Below are positions 1 through 8,595 of a stretch of 33,960 nt of DNA, one piece after another. This DNA comes from Rhodococcus yananensis (GTDB taxonomy: Bacteria > Actinomycetota > Actinomycetes > Mycobacteriales > Mycobacteriaceae). Both the position numbers and the translations under genes were made by a program. Location: contig NZ_JAIYEP010000049.1 of NCBI RefSeq assembly GCF_020515525.1, positions 1-33,960 of the forward strand. Reading direction: 5' to 3'. Positions within the stretch are counted from its first letter, which is position 1. Every line of letters starts with the position of its first letter. The notes beneath the pieces were generated by a model. The model made no database searches. It saw only the letters and a list, made by a program, of their open reading frames with translations, and was not told the origin of the DNA.

Positions 1-110
1 GGCCCGGGGCCACGCCGCGCCAGTGAGCACCGGATCGGTGCGGTTGCAACCGAAATCGACCGACGGTGCTGGAACGGATATCGCGTCGGGCGATGGTACG
101 TGGCGCGATG

Positions 111-128
111 ATCACCGCGACCGGTGAT
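111..128 (-). terminator. Small hairpin, possible terminator
   Basis: A perfect 7-bp inverted repeat (ATCACCG at 111-117, CGGTGAT at 122-128) with a 4-nt loop lies just past the stop of the minus-strand FAD/RidA gene. There is no T-tract, which is usual for high-GC actinobacteria. It could be a weak intrinsic terminator or chance. Nothing else was seen in 1-143. Confidence 0.25.
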
Positions 129-143
129 GGCGCCGCGCGGAAT

Positions 144-1544
144 CTAGTGCGGGAGGCGGTGGTAGGCGGTCGCCTTGATCTCCACCCGGGCGCCGGGTGC
201 GGTGCCCGCGCCGAGTGCGGTGACCTCGACGGCGGTCCATGCCGGGTACGGCGCGCCGATGTGGCGGTCCTTCACGGCGTGGAAGACCTCGAGGTCGGAT
301 TCGAGGTGTGTGTGGTAGGTGACGAGTTCGACGATGTCGTTGAGCGAAGCACCTGCTGCTGCAAGAACATTCGAGATAGCTGCGAACGCGGCCTCGAACT
401 GTGCGTCGAGGTCGTCGGGGATCGATCCGTCGGCGGCCATCGCTCCGCGTTCGCCCTCGACGACGACCGTCGTGCGGTCGTCGACGCGGTCGATGTACGG
501 CAGTCCGGTGGGTGTCTCGCAGACCATGCAGGGGCGGGTGCGGGCCGGTCCCCGCTCCTGGCCGGGCAGCAGTTCGCCCAGCACCGCGAGGGTTTCGTCG
601 ATGTCGTCGGTGCGCCCGCCGGTGCGGACCCACGCGGCGATCTCGTCGGTCGATGCCAGCGGGTTGTCGAGCAGGCTCCGTCCGGACACCTTCACGTACC
701 ATTTTCCATCCGGATACTGCAACGGAGACATCACGATTCCGCCGAACTCGATGGTTCCGTCGACGGACTTCATGTACATCATCGCGGGCATGTCGACGGT
801 CTCCGGGTCGTCGACCTCGACGAGGACGACGGTGGCACCGAAGGTGGTCATCGGTACCGGACGCGACAGCAGGCCGACGGCGTTGGTCGCCGACCCGGTG
901 GCCATCACGACCCGATCCGCACGCTAGGTCTCGCCGGATCGGCCGGTCACCCGCACGCCCTCGTCGAGGTGGGTGATCTCGACGATCTCGTCGCGGACGA
1001 GGTGGGCGCCGGCAGACACGGCCGCGGTGAGTTCCGCGCGCACGAGTTCGCGCGGATTGACGATGAAGGCGTCCTTCTGGAGGAGGCCGGTGTGGTTGCG
1101 GGGGAACCGCAGCTGCGGGAATTCCGTGCGCAGCCGGTCCTCGTCGAGTGCGTCGACCGGGACACCGAGGTCCTCGGCGTTGTTCATGATCTGCCCGGCG
1201 TCGAACCAGGTGGAGGCCTGGGGGTTCTCCTCCGCCGACGGCAGGATGCTCAGTGATCGGACGGGTGTGGTGAACACGACGCCGGACCGCTCCTCGAGGT
1301 CGGCGAAGCGCCGGCGGCTGCGGGTGGCGAGCAGCGTGGTCACCAGCGGGACCTCGAGCACATGGGCCAGACGACCCTGGTCGTAGTAGCCGGCCCACAC
1401 GCCTTCGTGGTCGTCGAATCGGGCGGGTTCGTCCGGGCCGACGACCAGGACGGACGTGTCGCGGTCGGCGAGATGTCGTGCGGTGGCGGCGCCGAGTGGT
1501 CCGGCGCCGATCACGACGACGTCGAACGAGGGGGAATCGTCCAT
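144..1544 (-). pseudogene. FAD-dependent oxidoreductase/RidA chimera interrupted by an amber stop
   Basis: The first 206 codons (1544-927) encode a DAO-type flavoprotein N-terminus with the dinucleotide-binding motif VVVIGAGPLGAATARHL near residues 9-25. A TAG at 924-926 interrupts the frame. The same frame then continues without another stop to 144, first with more flavoprotein sequence (RVVMATGSATNAVGLLSR), then, from about codon 362, with the C-terminal part of a RidA/YjgF protein (AGASLNDIVELVTYHTHLES and PAWTAVEVTALGAG). The flavoprotein part lacks its usual C-terminal end and the RidA part lacks its first strands. I infer an old deletion that fused two neighbouring genes, plus a nonsense mutation. 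The start ATG at 1544 has a good ribosome site (AAGGAG). Intact relatives would oxidise an amine or amino acid, and RidA would hydrolyse the imine product. A functional truncated protein or readthrough cannot be excluded. Confidence 0.8.
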
Positions 1545-1592
1545 GGGGTCTCCTTGTGGGCTGAGTCGGCCTGCGCGGGGTAGGCGCTCGTG

Positions 1593-1630
1593 TGATGCAC
1601 ATCATCTCCACGGACCGGGACTAAAGTCAA
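1593..1630 (-). promoter_or_regulatory. Candidate promoter and operator of the FAD gene
   Basis: On the minus strand TTGACT (1630-1625) and AGATGA (1607-1602) are 17 nt apart, a plausible -35/-10 pair. A palindrome with TGATG and CATCA arms (1593-1604) overlaps the -10. The divergent TetR gene starts at 1696, so this could be its operator. This is weak evidence from spacing and symmetry only. Confidence 0.3.
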
Positions 1631-1695
1631 CAGTCTGTGTCGTTAAGTATGTGTTTCGATTGGGGGAACGGAACGGACGGATACACGGGGTCGGA

Positions 1696-2313
1696 ATGGA
1701 CGAACAGGGACGTAGGGCCGGGGCGGGTACGCGGGTGCGCACCCGGGCGGGAGGGCGCAGCGAGGACGTGCGTCGCGCGGTCGGCGACGCCTGCCTGGCC
1801 TTCCTGGCCGAGGGACGCGTGGAGTTCACGACGGTCGAACTCGCCGAGCGCGCCGGAGTGAGCCGCAAGACGATCTACCGCTGGTGGCCCACCCACACCG
1901 ACGTCCTCGTCGAGGGGTTGTCGCGGCACGTGCGGCAGGTGGCGCCCCCGGACACCGGCAGATGGGACACCGACGTGCGCGAGTTCGCCCACCGGATCGC
2001 CGCGTACGCGGCCGACCCCGTCGAGGTCGCGACCGCCGCGGTCATGGCGAGCCACCGGCACCCGGAATTCGAGCGACTCGTCCTCGACCAGTACACGCCG
2101 GTACGTGAGGCCTGGCAGCAGATCGTGGAACGTGCGGTGCGCCGCGGTGACGCGAGCTCGGAGCACAGCCCGGAAGGCGTCGTGAACGTCCTCGTCTCCC
2201 CGCTGTTCATGGCGCCGATGATGATGGGGCGGAAGGCGACCGACGAAGAGATCGAGCGGACCGTCGCGATCGTGCTGGCCGCGACACGGCCGTGCCCCGA
2301 CACCGCGACGTGA
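1696..2313 (+). CDS. TetR/AcrR family transcriptional regulator
   Basis: This 205-residue protein has the standard TetR layout. The N-terminal helix-turn-helix lies at about residues 25-70, with the recognition part ELAERAGVSRKTIYRWW. A helical C-terminal ligand and dimerisation domain follows. The ATG at 1696 was chosen because it begins a normal-length TetR protein after a basic, disordered leader; upstream in-frame codons would extend it into the divergent promoter. It is transcribed away from the broken FAD/RidA gene across a roughly 150-bp gap, so it probably controls that gene and itself. If the target is now a pseudogene, the regulator may be left over from that pathway or have other targets. 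It ends 10 nt before the stop of the convergent E1 gene, with no obvious terminator between them. The ligand is unknown. Confidence 0.85.
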   Translation: MDEQGRRAGAGTRVRTRAGGRSEDVRRAVGDACLAFLAEGRVEFTTVELAERAGVSRKTIYRWWPTHTDVLVEGLSRHVRQVAPPDTGRWDTDVREFAHRIAAYAADPVEVATAAVMASHRHPEFERLVLDQYTPVREAWQQIVERAVRRGDASSEHSPEGVVNVLVSPLFMAPMMMGRKATDEEIERTVAIVLAATRPCPDTAT

Positions 2314-2323
2314 CCGCGGGAGA

Positions 2324-4429
2324 TCAGCTTCCGAGCGCGTCGACGATGTCGTCCTCCGACAGCAGCACGTGCGCGGCCGCCGGGCCGAGCGGTACGTAAC
2401 TGTCGCGGCTGGTGACCCGATCGATCCGGCCCGGGTGGCGGGCATCGACGAGCGCCGCCACCACCGACTCGGCGACTCCGCCGCTGCGACGTGTCTCGTC
2501 GACGACGAGCACCCGCGGGAATCTCTGCGCGTGCTCGACGAGGGCCTCGACCGGCAGTGGGGCGAGCCATTGCAGATCCATCACCGTCACCGACACGTGC
2601 GGAACACGGGCCGCGGCACGCAAACCCATGCGCACACCGTTGCCGAACGTCACCACCAGGGTGTCCGCACCGTCACCGAACATGCGGACCGAACCCGGTT
2701 GCGCCGCGGCCGTGTCCGGGATCGACTGCCACAGGCCGTCACCCGGTTCGTGGAGATCGCGCTGGTGGTAGAGGGCGATGGGTTCGAGATACACGCATAC
2801 CGCACCGGTCCCGCGGGCCAGGGCGACACACGAGCGCAGCAGCGGTCCGGCCGTGGCGGCGCTGCTCGGCACAGCGAGGACGAGACCGGGAACGTCCCGG
2901 AGCACCGCGACCGAGTCGTCGTTGTGGAAGTGCCCACCGAATCCCCGCTGATACGCCAGTCCGGCGACCCGCACCACCATCGGATTGCGGAACCGTCTGT
3001 CGGAGAAGAACTTCAGGCTCGCCGCCTCGCCGCGTAGCTGATCTTCCGCGTTGTGCAGGTACGCCAGGTACTGGATCTCCGGGATCGGGAACAGGCCCGC
3101 GACCGCGAATCCCAGCGCGGTACCCAGGATCGTCTGCTCGTCGAGGAGCGTGTCGAACACCCGCGTCGCACCGAACCGCTGCTGCAGGCCCCGCGTCACC
3201 CCGTACACCCCGCCCTTGGCGCCGACGTCCTCCCCGAACACGCACGCGCCGGGGTGCTCGGTGAGGATGTCGCCGAGCGCCCGTCCGATGGCCTGCGCCA
3301 GCGTGAGCGGCTCCCGGGCGGACGGGTTCGGATCGTCGGCGACACGGACCCGTCCCCGGTGCAACGGACGCATCACCTCCGCCGCCGAACCGAGATGCGG
3401 AGTGTGCACGAATTCTTCCGTGGCCGCAGCGACGTCGGCCCGGACCCGTTCGTACCGCTGCGTGATCGCCTCGGGGGAGAACACCCCGCGGGCGACGAGT
3501 TCGCTCGCCGTCGACACGAGGGGGTCGCGGAGCAGATCCGCGGACAGTTCGTCCGCCGAGCGATAGGCCGTTTCGACGTCGGATCCGGCGTGCCCGAGAT
3601 ACCGCACGGTGCGCAGGTGCAGCACCGCCGGTATCCGCGTGGAACGGACCTGCTCGACCAGGTCGCGGACGAGCACGAGCGTCGAGACGGTGTCGGTGCC
3701 GTCGACGGTCGCGTAGCCGATACCCGGCCACGACGACAATGTGCGCTCGACCCAGCCTCGCGGACTGCGCACGCTGATGCCGAGCCCGTTGTCCTCGCAC
3801 ACGAACAGCACCCGCAGGGGCACCCCGAGATGGGTGAGATAGGCGGCGGTGTGGAACGCACCCGCGGCGGTGGAGTGGTTCACCGACGCATCCCCGAAAC
3901 TGCACACCACCACCGAATCGGCGGGCCACGCCGACTCGACGCCGAGCCGCTGCATGCGCGGCAGCGCCAGCGCGAGACCGACCGCGCGCGGCAGATGCGA
4001 GGCGATCGTCGACGTCTGCGGCAGAACGCTCAGCGCGGCGTTGCCGAACACCTTGTGCCGGCCACCGGAAATCGGGTCGAGCGTCGAGGCCGCGCAACCC
4101 GCGAGCACGTCCCGGATCGGCGTCGTACCCGCGAGCAGCGCGGCACGTGCAGCGTAGAAACCGCCCGAACGGTAATGCAGCAGAGCCGGATCCGTGACGC
4201 GCGTGAGCAACCCCAGCGCCGCGTTCGATTCGTGTCCGGCCGAACCGATCGTGTAGAAGCCGGCGCCGCGCGCCTGCAGGTCGCGGGCGGCGAAATCGAG
4301 GTGCCGCGACTGCAGTTGCGCATCGAAACACCGGACCAGCAGATCGTCGCCGACACGACGATCGGGTGTGCCCCCGACCCCGGAGCCGACCTCGTCGAGG
4401 AAGTGGGTGTCGAGGGCGTCGGTCGTCAC
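2324..4429 (-). CDS. Fused 2-oxoacid dehydrogenase E1 alpha-beta, thiamine-diphosphate dependent
   Basis: This 701-residue protein joins both E1 subunits in one chain. Residues about 30-350 are E1alpha, with a thiamine-diphosphate motif of the GDG-to-NN type seen here as GDASVN (179-184) and EDN (212-214). Residues about 370-700 are E1beta (FGEDVGAKGGVYGVT and IPEIQYLAYLHNAEDQ). The family decarboxylates pyruvate or branched-chain 2-oxoacids and passes the acyl group to a lipoyl E2. No E2 or E3 gene lies nearby. The start is GTG at 4429, only 22 nt after the P450 stop on the same strand, so the two are probably co-transcribed. The ribosome site is weak, which suits translational coupling. Substrate is not readable; the fused architecture is closest to the branched-chain/acetoin-type E1 group. 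The E1 assignment is firm, the role with the P450 is inferred. Confidence 0.85.
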   Translation of the reverse strand: MTTDALDTHFLDEVGSGVGGTPDRRVGDDLLVRCFDAQLQSRHLDFAARDLQARGAGFYTIGSAGHESNAALGLLTRVTDPALLHYRSGGFYAARAALLAGTTPIRDVLAGCAASTLDPISGGRHKVFGNAALSVLPQTSTIASHLPRAVGLALALPRMQRLGVESAWPADSVVVCSFGDASVNHSTAAGAFHTAAYLTHLGVPLRVLFVCEDNGLGISVRSPRGWVERTLSSWPGIGYATVDGTDTVSTLVLVRDLVEQVRSTRIPAVLHLRTVRYLGHAGSDVETAYRSADELSADLLRDPLVSTASELVARGVFSPEAITQRYERVRADVAAATEEFVHTPHLGSAAEVMRPLHRGRVRVADDPNPSAREPLTLAQAIGRALGDILTEHPGACVFGEDVGAKGGVYGVTRGLQQRFGATRVFDTLLDEQTILGTALGFAVAGLFPIPEIQYLAYLHNAEDQLRGEAASLKFFSDRRFRNPMVVRVAGLAYQRGFGGHFHNDDSVAVLRDVPGLVLAVPSSAATAGPLLRSCVALARGTGAVCVYLEPIALYHQRDLHEPGDGLWQSIPDTAAAQPGSVRMFGDGADTLVVTFGNGVRMGLRAAARVPHVSVTVMDLQWLAPLPVEALVEHAQRFPRVLVVDETRRSGGVAESVVAALVDARHPGRIDRVTSRDSYVPLGPAAAHVLLSEDDIVDALGS

Positions 4430-4451
4430 GGCGTGGTCCGGGCGTCCGGGG

Positions 4452-5798
4452 TCACCGTGGGTGCAGGTCGATCGGCTGACCGTCCTGCGGGTACGGCAGC
4501 GATGTGAAGTTCAACGGTGTCTCGTACCCGGCGGGCACGTGCCAGCGGTACCGCAGGAGCATGTGGTGCAGCACGGTCTTGATCTCGGTCCCGGAGAAGT
4601 GCATTCCGAGGCACCGGTGCGCACCACCCCCGAACGGTGTCCACGCGTACTTGTGGACGCGGTCCTCCCGGCGTTCGGCGGCGAACCGGCCCGGATCGAA
4701 ACGTTCGGGGTCGGGCCAGTACTCGGTCATGTGGTGGGTGTAGTGCAGGCCGACGTTCACCAGGGTGCCGGCGGGCACGTAGCGGCCGAGGATCTCGGTG
4801 TCGGCGACCGCGCGGCGAACGACACCGGGCACCGGTGTGACGAGTCGCTGGCATTCCTTGATCACGAGGTCGACGGTGGTGAGTCGTTCGAGGTCGTCGA
4901 AGGACGGTGTCTCGGTGCCGAGCGCCTCGGACTCGTCGCGGCACAGGTCCTGCCACGTCGGGAACTGCCCGAGATACCGCAGCGCCGTCGACAAGGTGAT
5001 TGTGGAGGTGTCGTGCGCGGCCATCATCAGGAAGATCATGTGGTCGACGACGTCGTCGTCGGAGAATCGCTCGCCCTCCTCGGATTCGACGTGACACAAC
5101 ACCGAGAACAGGTCGTCGCCGTCGCCGGCGCGGCGGGCCGGGAGATAGCGGCGGAAGAAGTCCTCGAGGTGTCGTCGGCCGCGCACGCCGCGGCGCCACC
5201 GGGTGCCGGGCAGCGGATACCGCACGATCGCCGTCGCCGCCTGCACGCACCCGACGAAGGCCGCGTTCACGGCGTCCATCTCCCGCGGCGACGTCTCTTC
5301 TGCGCCGCCCATGAAGATCGCCGTCGCAAGTCCGAGGGTGAGCTCCTTCATCGCCGGGTACGCGCGGAATCCGTCCCGCGGGCTCCAGCCGTCGAGGGCG
5401 GCATCGATCGCGGGGTGCAGCGCCTCGGTGTACCGGGAGAGCCGGTCGCGGGTGAACGCCTGCGCCATGATCCGCCGGTGCGAGCTGTGCTCGTCGCCGT
5501 CGAGGAGCATCAGTCCGCGGTCGAAGAACGGCCCGATCAGCGTCCGCCATCCGGGACCGTTCGCGAGCGCGCGGTCGCGGTTCTGCAGGGCGGCGCCGCA
5601 TGCGTCCGGTCCGATCAGAACGACCCACGGGTCTCCGGCGAAGCGGAACCACGACACGGGCCCGTGTCGTCGGTAGCGTCGTTCGTACGTTTTCAACGGG
5701 TCGCGCATGTAGTCGAGTGCGTACCCGACGTAGGGCAGTCCGGCGTCGCCGGGCACAGCGTCGAGGCCGACGGGTGCGGGTGCCAGCATCTTCGTCAC
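4452..5798 (-). CDS. Cytochrome P450
   Basis: This is a soluble bacterial P450 of about 448 residues with all the family hallmarks: the I-helix oxygen-activation motif AAHDTST (about 260-266), the K-helix ExxR (ECQR, about 315-318) and the heme loop FGGGAHRCLGMHF, with the cysteine thiolate at about residue 396. There is no membrane anchor. It would hydroxylate a hydrophobic substrate using electrons from a separate ferredoxin system; no ferredoxin gene is adjacent. The GTG at 5798 was preferred because GGAG lies 6 nt upstream; a GTG at 5810 without a clear ribosome site is the alternative. The E1 fusion follows 22 nt downstream, suggesting an operon. An alpha/beta hydrolase is divergent across a gap of about 130 bp. 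CYP family and substrate cannot be named from sequence alone. Confidence 0.92.
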   Translation of the reverse strand: MTKMLAPAPVGLDAVPGDAGLPYVGYALDYMRDPLKTYERRYRRHGPVSWFRFAGDPWVVLIGPDACGAALQNRDRALANGPGWRTLIGPFFDRGLMLLDGDEHSSHRRIMAQAFTRDRLSRYTEALHPAIDAALDGWSPRDGFRAYPAMKELTLGLATAIFMGGAEETSPREMDAVNAAFVGCVQAATAIVRYPLPGTRWRRGVRGRRHLEDFFRRYLPARRAGDGDDLFSVLCHVESEEGERFSDDDVVDHMIFLMMAAHDTSTITLSTALRYLGQFPTWQDLCRDESEALGTETPSFDDLERLTTVDLVIKECQRLVTPVPGVVRRAVADTEILGRYVPAGTLVNVGLHYTHHMTEYWPDPERFDPGRFAAERREDRVHKYAWTPFGGGAHRCLGMHFSGTEIKTVLHHMLLRYRWHVPAGYETPLNFTSLPYPQDGQPIDLHPR

Positions 5799-5810
5799 GA
5801 GTGTCTCCAC

Positions 5811-5932
5811 GATCGAATCCGACTGCAGGCGTTGTCAGATAACGGTACCGCGGTTACGACCCGGGCGCCGCCGATTCGGGTGTGCATCCGGTCCTGTCCG
5901 GCAGCAGATGACGAAAAGGTAGAACACGTGTC
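5811..5932. promoter_or_regulatory. Divergent intergenic region with a near-KstR palindrome
   Basis: This gap separates the divergent P450 and hydrolase genes and should hold both promoters. At 5920-5933 the sequence TAGAACACGTGTCA fits the KstR consensus TnnAACnnGTTnnA at 7 of 8 fixed positions (GTG instead of GTT). CGTT-N7-AACG at about 5829-5843 is a second small dyad. Neither is proven. The first overlaps the hydrolase start codon, a typical position for a repressor site. Confidence 0.3.
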
Positions 5933-6871
5933 ATGCTGTCGCGCATGATCGACGTCGCACGCCCGAAACTCGAGGGCACCGTCGCCGTCGGCAGCGGCCG
6001 CAGGCTCGGGTTCGCCGAGTTCGGGTCCGCTACCGGCCGCGCGGTGTTCTGGCTGCACGGCACGCCCGGTGCGCGCCGGCAGATCCCGATCGAGGCCAGG
6101 TCCCTCGCCGAACGGATGGGCGTGCGGCTCATCGGTGTCGACCGCCCGGGGATCGGCTCGTCCACCCCGCACACCTACGGCAACGTCCTCGCGTTCGCCG
6201 AGGACCTGCGGATCGTCGCCGACACCCTCGGCGTCGACCGCATGGCAGTCGTCGGACTGTCCGGAGGCGGCCCCTACACCCTCGCGTCCGCCTACGCGAT
6301 GCCCGACCGGGTCGTCGCCGCCGCCGTGCTCGGTGGGGTCGCTCCCGTCACCGGGCCCGACGCGATCAGCGGTGGACTGATGGAACTCGGGGCGCTCGTG
6401 GCGCCGCTGCTGGCGCGCGGAGGTGTCCCGATCGGGACGGCACTGAGCGCGGGCATCCGGGTGGTGCGGCCCTTCGCGTCGCCGATCATCGACCTGTACG
6501 GGCGACTGTCACCGGAAGGCGACCGCCGGTTGCTGGCCCGCCCCGAGTTCAAGGCCATGTTCCTCGACGATCTCCTCAACGGCAGCCGTAAACAGATGGC
6601 GGCACCGTTCGCCGACATCGTCGTGTTCGCCCGCGACTGGGGATTCCGGATCGCCGACGTGCAGGTTCCGGTGCGGTGGTGGCACGGCGACACCGACCAC
6701 ATCATCCCGTTCCGGCACGGGCTCCACATGGTGGAGTTGCTGCCGGCCGCCGAGTTCCAGCACCTGCCGGGGGAGAGCCACCTCGGTGGGCTCGGGGTCT
6801 CCGAGGAGATCCTCACGACCGTGCTGAAACTGTGGGACGACGCCGACGCACCGCAACGGGAGGGCCGGTAG
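5933..6871 (+). CDS. Alpha/beta-fold hydrolase
   Basis: This 312-residue hydrolase carries the nucleophile elbow GLSGGG with Ser110, an oxyanion HG pair at 42-43, the acid in GDTDH (about Asp255) and the catalytic His in GESHLGG (about His283). The fold is complete and the length normal. The family includes esterases, epoxide hydrolases and C-C hydrolases, and the sequence does not decide between them. No signal peptide is visible, so it is probably cytosolic. An AAAAGG about 13 nt before the ATG at 5933 is a poor ribosome site; ATG at 5945 is an alternative start. The gene is divergent from the P450, and shared control of an oxygenase and a hydrolase acting on the same compound is plausible but inferred. 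A bidirectional hairpin follows the stop. Confidence 0.85.
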   Translation: MLSRMIDVARPKLEGTVAVGSGRRLGFAEFGSATGRAVFWLHGTPGARRQIPIEARSLAERMGVRLIGVDRPGIGSSTPHTYGNVLAFAEDLRIVADTLGVDRMAVVGLSGGGPYTLASAYAMPDRVVAAAVLGGVAPVTGPDAISGGLMELGALVAPLLARGGVPIGTALSAGIRVVRPFASPIIDLYGRLSPEGDRRLLARPEFKAMFLDDLLNGSRKQMAAPFADIVVFARDWGFRIADVQVPVRWWHGDTDHIIPFRHGLHMVELLPAAEFQHLPGESHLGGLGVSEEILTTVLKLWDDADAPQREGR

Positions 6872-6910
6872 CGTTTTCCGAACCGGTACGACGTCCCACG
6901 GTCGGAAACG
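6872..6910. terminator. Bidirectional hairpin between convergent genes
   Basis: CGTTTTCCGA (6872-6881) pairs with TCGGAAACG (6902-6910) with one bulge; inner ACCG/CGGT bases can extend the stem. It lies between the stops of the hydrolase (6871) and the minus-strand regulator (6934), the expected place for a shared terminator. Confidence 0.45.
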
Positions 6911-6933
6911 AGGACGCCTCGCCCGACAGAGCC

Positions 6934-8484
6934 CTACCAGGGCATCAATCCGAGGTCGATGGCGGCAAGCCCGGCTTGCGTGCGGTTGTGCACACCGAGT
7001 TTGGTGTAGAGATGCTCGACGTGGTTGCGCGTCGTCTTGTGGGTGATGTGCAGTTCGGCGGCGATCTGCCGGTTCGTGTACCCCAGGGCGACGAGTCCGA
7101 GCACCTCCACCTCCCGCCCGGTCAGTCCGGCCGGCCAGGGTGCGCGTCGTTCGGTTCGGTGCCCGGCCGCGCCGAGCACGGCTTCGACTGCTTCCGCGTC
7201 GAACCGTCCTGCGCGCGCATCGCGGCGCATCCGTGCGGCCGCGTCCTCGGCGGTGAGCGCCCGCCGGTGCGGTCGGGGTTCGAGTAGTCGCTGATAGGTC
7301 TCGGCGGCGGCGAGAATCCGCGATTCGGCATGCAGTTCCGCACCGCGCAGTCCGTTGGGATATCCGGAACCGTCGAGCCGTTCGCGGTGCGTGCGGGCGA
7401 GCGCGACGACCGATTCCAAACCGTCGACGCGACTGAGGATCCGGTCCGTCAGATACGGATACATCCGGACCCGCTCCCATTCCGCGGTGGTGAGGGGACC
7501 GGGCTTCTCCCAGATCTGGTTGGGCACACCCATTCTTCCCAGCCCGTGCACCAGTCCGGCGCGGTAGAGGAGTTCGACGTGCGCACCGGACAGTCCTCGA
7601 TACCGTCCTGCCGCTGCGGCCAGATCTGCAACGTGCTTCGAATGGCCCAACAGGAACGGGCATTTGAGGTCGACGAAATCGCCCATCGCCCGCAACAATT
7701 CGTCCAACTCGGGATCGCTCAGGACATCGTTCCCATCGGGTGCCCGGGCCAGCGCAGCCGACCACGCATCCTGCTCGAGCACGCCCGCGGTGATCTCGGC
7801 GGCGGCCTCGTCGAATACCTGAACCACACGCGGACAGAACTGTGTCCCACGGCGCGCCCGGGCCACGGCGACCGCAGTCGCCGGCCCACCGGCACGCAGG
7901 TGAACTTCGACGACGTCCGCCAGATGCACGATGTGCATCTCGATCGGGATCGCGTCGCCGCGCACACCGGCGGGTAGCCCGGCACCGTCCCACCGCTCGA
8001 ATGTGAACGCCAGCATAGACCCCACCTGCGGATCCAGCCCGATGTGCGCGGCGAGGGCGCTCGCGGACCCGCAGTGAGATCGGATCAGATCGGACATCTG
8101 CCGGCGCGCGGTGAAGAGGAAGACGGCGGCCCGGAGGCTGCGCTCGGCATGGGGAAGTCCGCGCCCGACATGGTTCATCAGCAGGCGAAGAAACGACAAT
8201 CCTGTCATGTCCACCGCATAGGTGTCGGCGCGGAAGGCGATGTCATCGCCGAACAGCTGCGCCAGTTCGTGCGAGTCCGCATGGCATCCGATCCATGCGA
8301 CCAGGTTGGAGTAGTACACGACCGCCTGCTGTTCGGGGCCGAGCCCCATACGGTCCGCGAGGCGGGTGGCGATCAGCGCCGACCGCAGCATGTGTTCCAT
8401 CGGCTGGCCGAGGCCGAGGTCGATCGCGAGGGACAACGCGGCGATCAGCTCGGCTCGCCGCGGACCGCCACTGGTCGGTGCCAT
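6934..8484 (-). CDS. HD-GYP-like/LuxR-type HTH regulator with degenerate HD motif
   Basis: This 516-residue protein has two HD-GYP-like modules followed by a LuxR/FixJ-type DNA-binding domain. The first module (about 30-210) keeps a GYP-like loop ERWDGAGLP. The second (about 275-405) keeps KPGPLT, THRERLDGSGYPNG and the overall spacing, but its HD dyad reads VHGLGRMG, so the metal-binding Asp is Gly. The C-terminal helix-turn-helix (about 452-512) includes LTGREVEVLGLVALGYTNRQ. HD-GYP enzymes hydrolyse cyclic di-GMP; here the missing Asp argues for a sensor or scaffold rather than an enzyme. No receiver domain or membrane segment is visible. The ATG at 8484 was chosen; GTG at 8499 is in frame. 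The gene is divergent from an unknown gene starting at 8596. Its effector and targets are unknown. Confidence 0.85.
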   Translation of the reverse strand: MAPTSGGPRRAELIAALSLAIDLGLGQPMEHMLRSALIATRLADRMGLGPEQQAVVYYSNLVAWIGCHADSHELAQLFGDDIAFRADTYAVDMTGLSFLRLLMNHVGRGLPHAERSLRAAVFLFTARRQMSDLIRSHCGSASALAAHIGLDPQVGSMLAFTFERWDGAGLPAGVRGDAIPIEMHIVHLADVVEVHLRAGGPATAVAVARARRGTQFCPRVVQVFDEAAAEITAGVLEQDAWSAALARAPDGNDVLSDPELDELLRAMGDFVDLKCPFLLGHSKHVADLAAAAGRYRGLSGAHVELLYRAGLVHGLGRMGVPNQIWEKPGPLTTAEWERVRMYPYLTDRILSRVDGLESVVALARTHRERLDGSGYPNGLRGAELHAESRILAAAETYQRLLEPRPHRRALTAEDAAARMRRDARAGRFDAEAVEAVLGAAGHRTERRAPWPAGLTGREVEVLGLVALGYTNRQIAAELHITHKTTRNHVEHLYTKLGVHNRTQAGLAAIDLGLMPW

Positions 8485-8595
8485 CGTCTCAGTGTCCACC
8501 GAGCGAGCCCAGGTGCGGAAGATGAGGCAACGGCCCCATGACGCCACAGCGCGCGCGGCGCACGATCGGTGTACCAGCAATTCTGGGAGGACGTC

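Noticed and set aside
66-1256. Long plus-strand reading frame opposite the FAD/RidA gene
   Set aside because: High-GC antisense shadow with Arg/Gly/Asp-rich composition, no family sequence, and no ribosome site.
1456-1695. Upstream extension of the first TetR gene
   Set aside because: It would cover the divergent promoter and overlap the FAD gene start; the added residues are not TetR-like.
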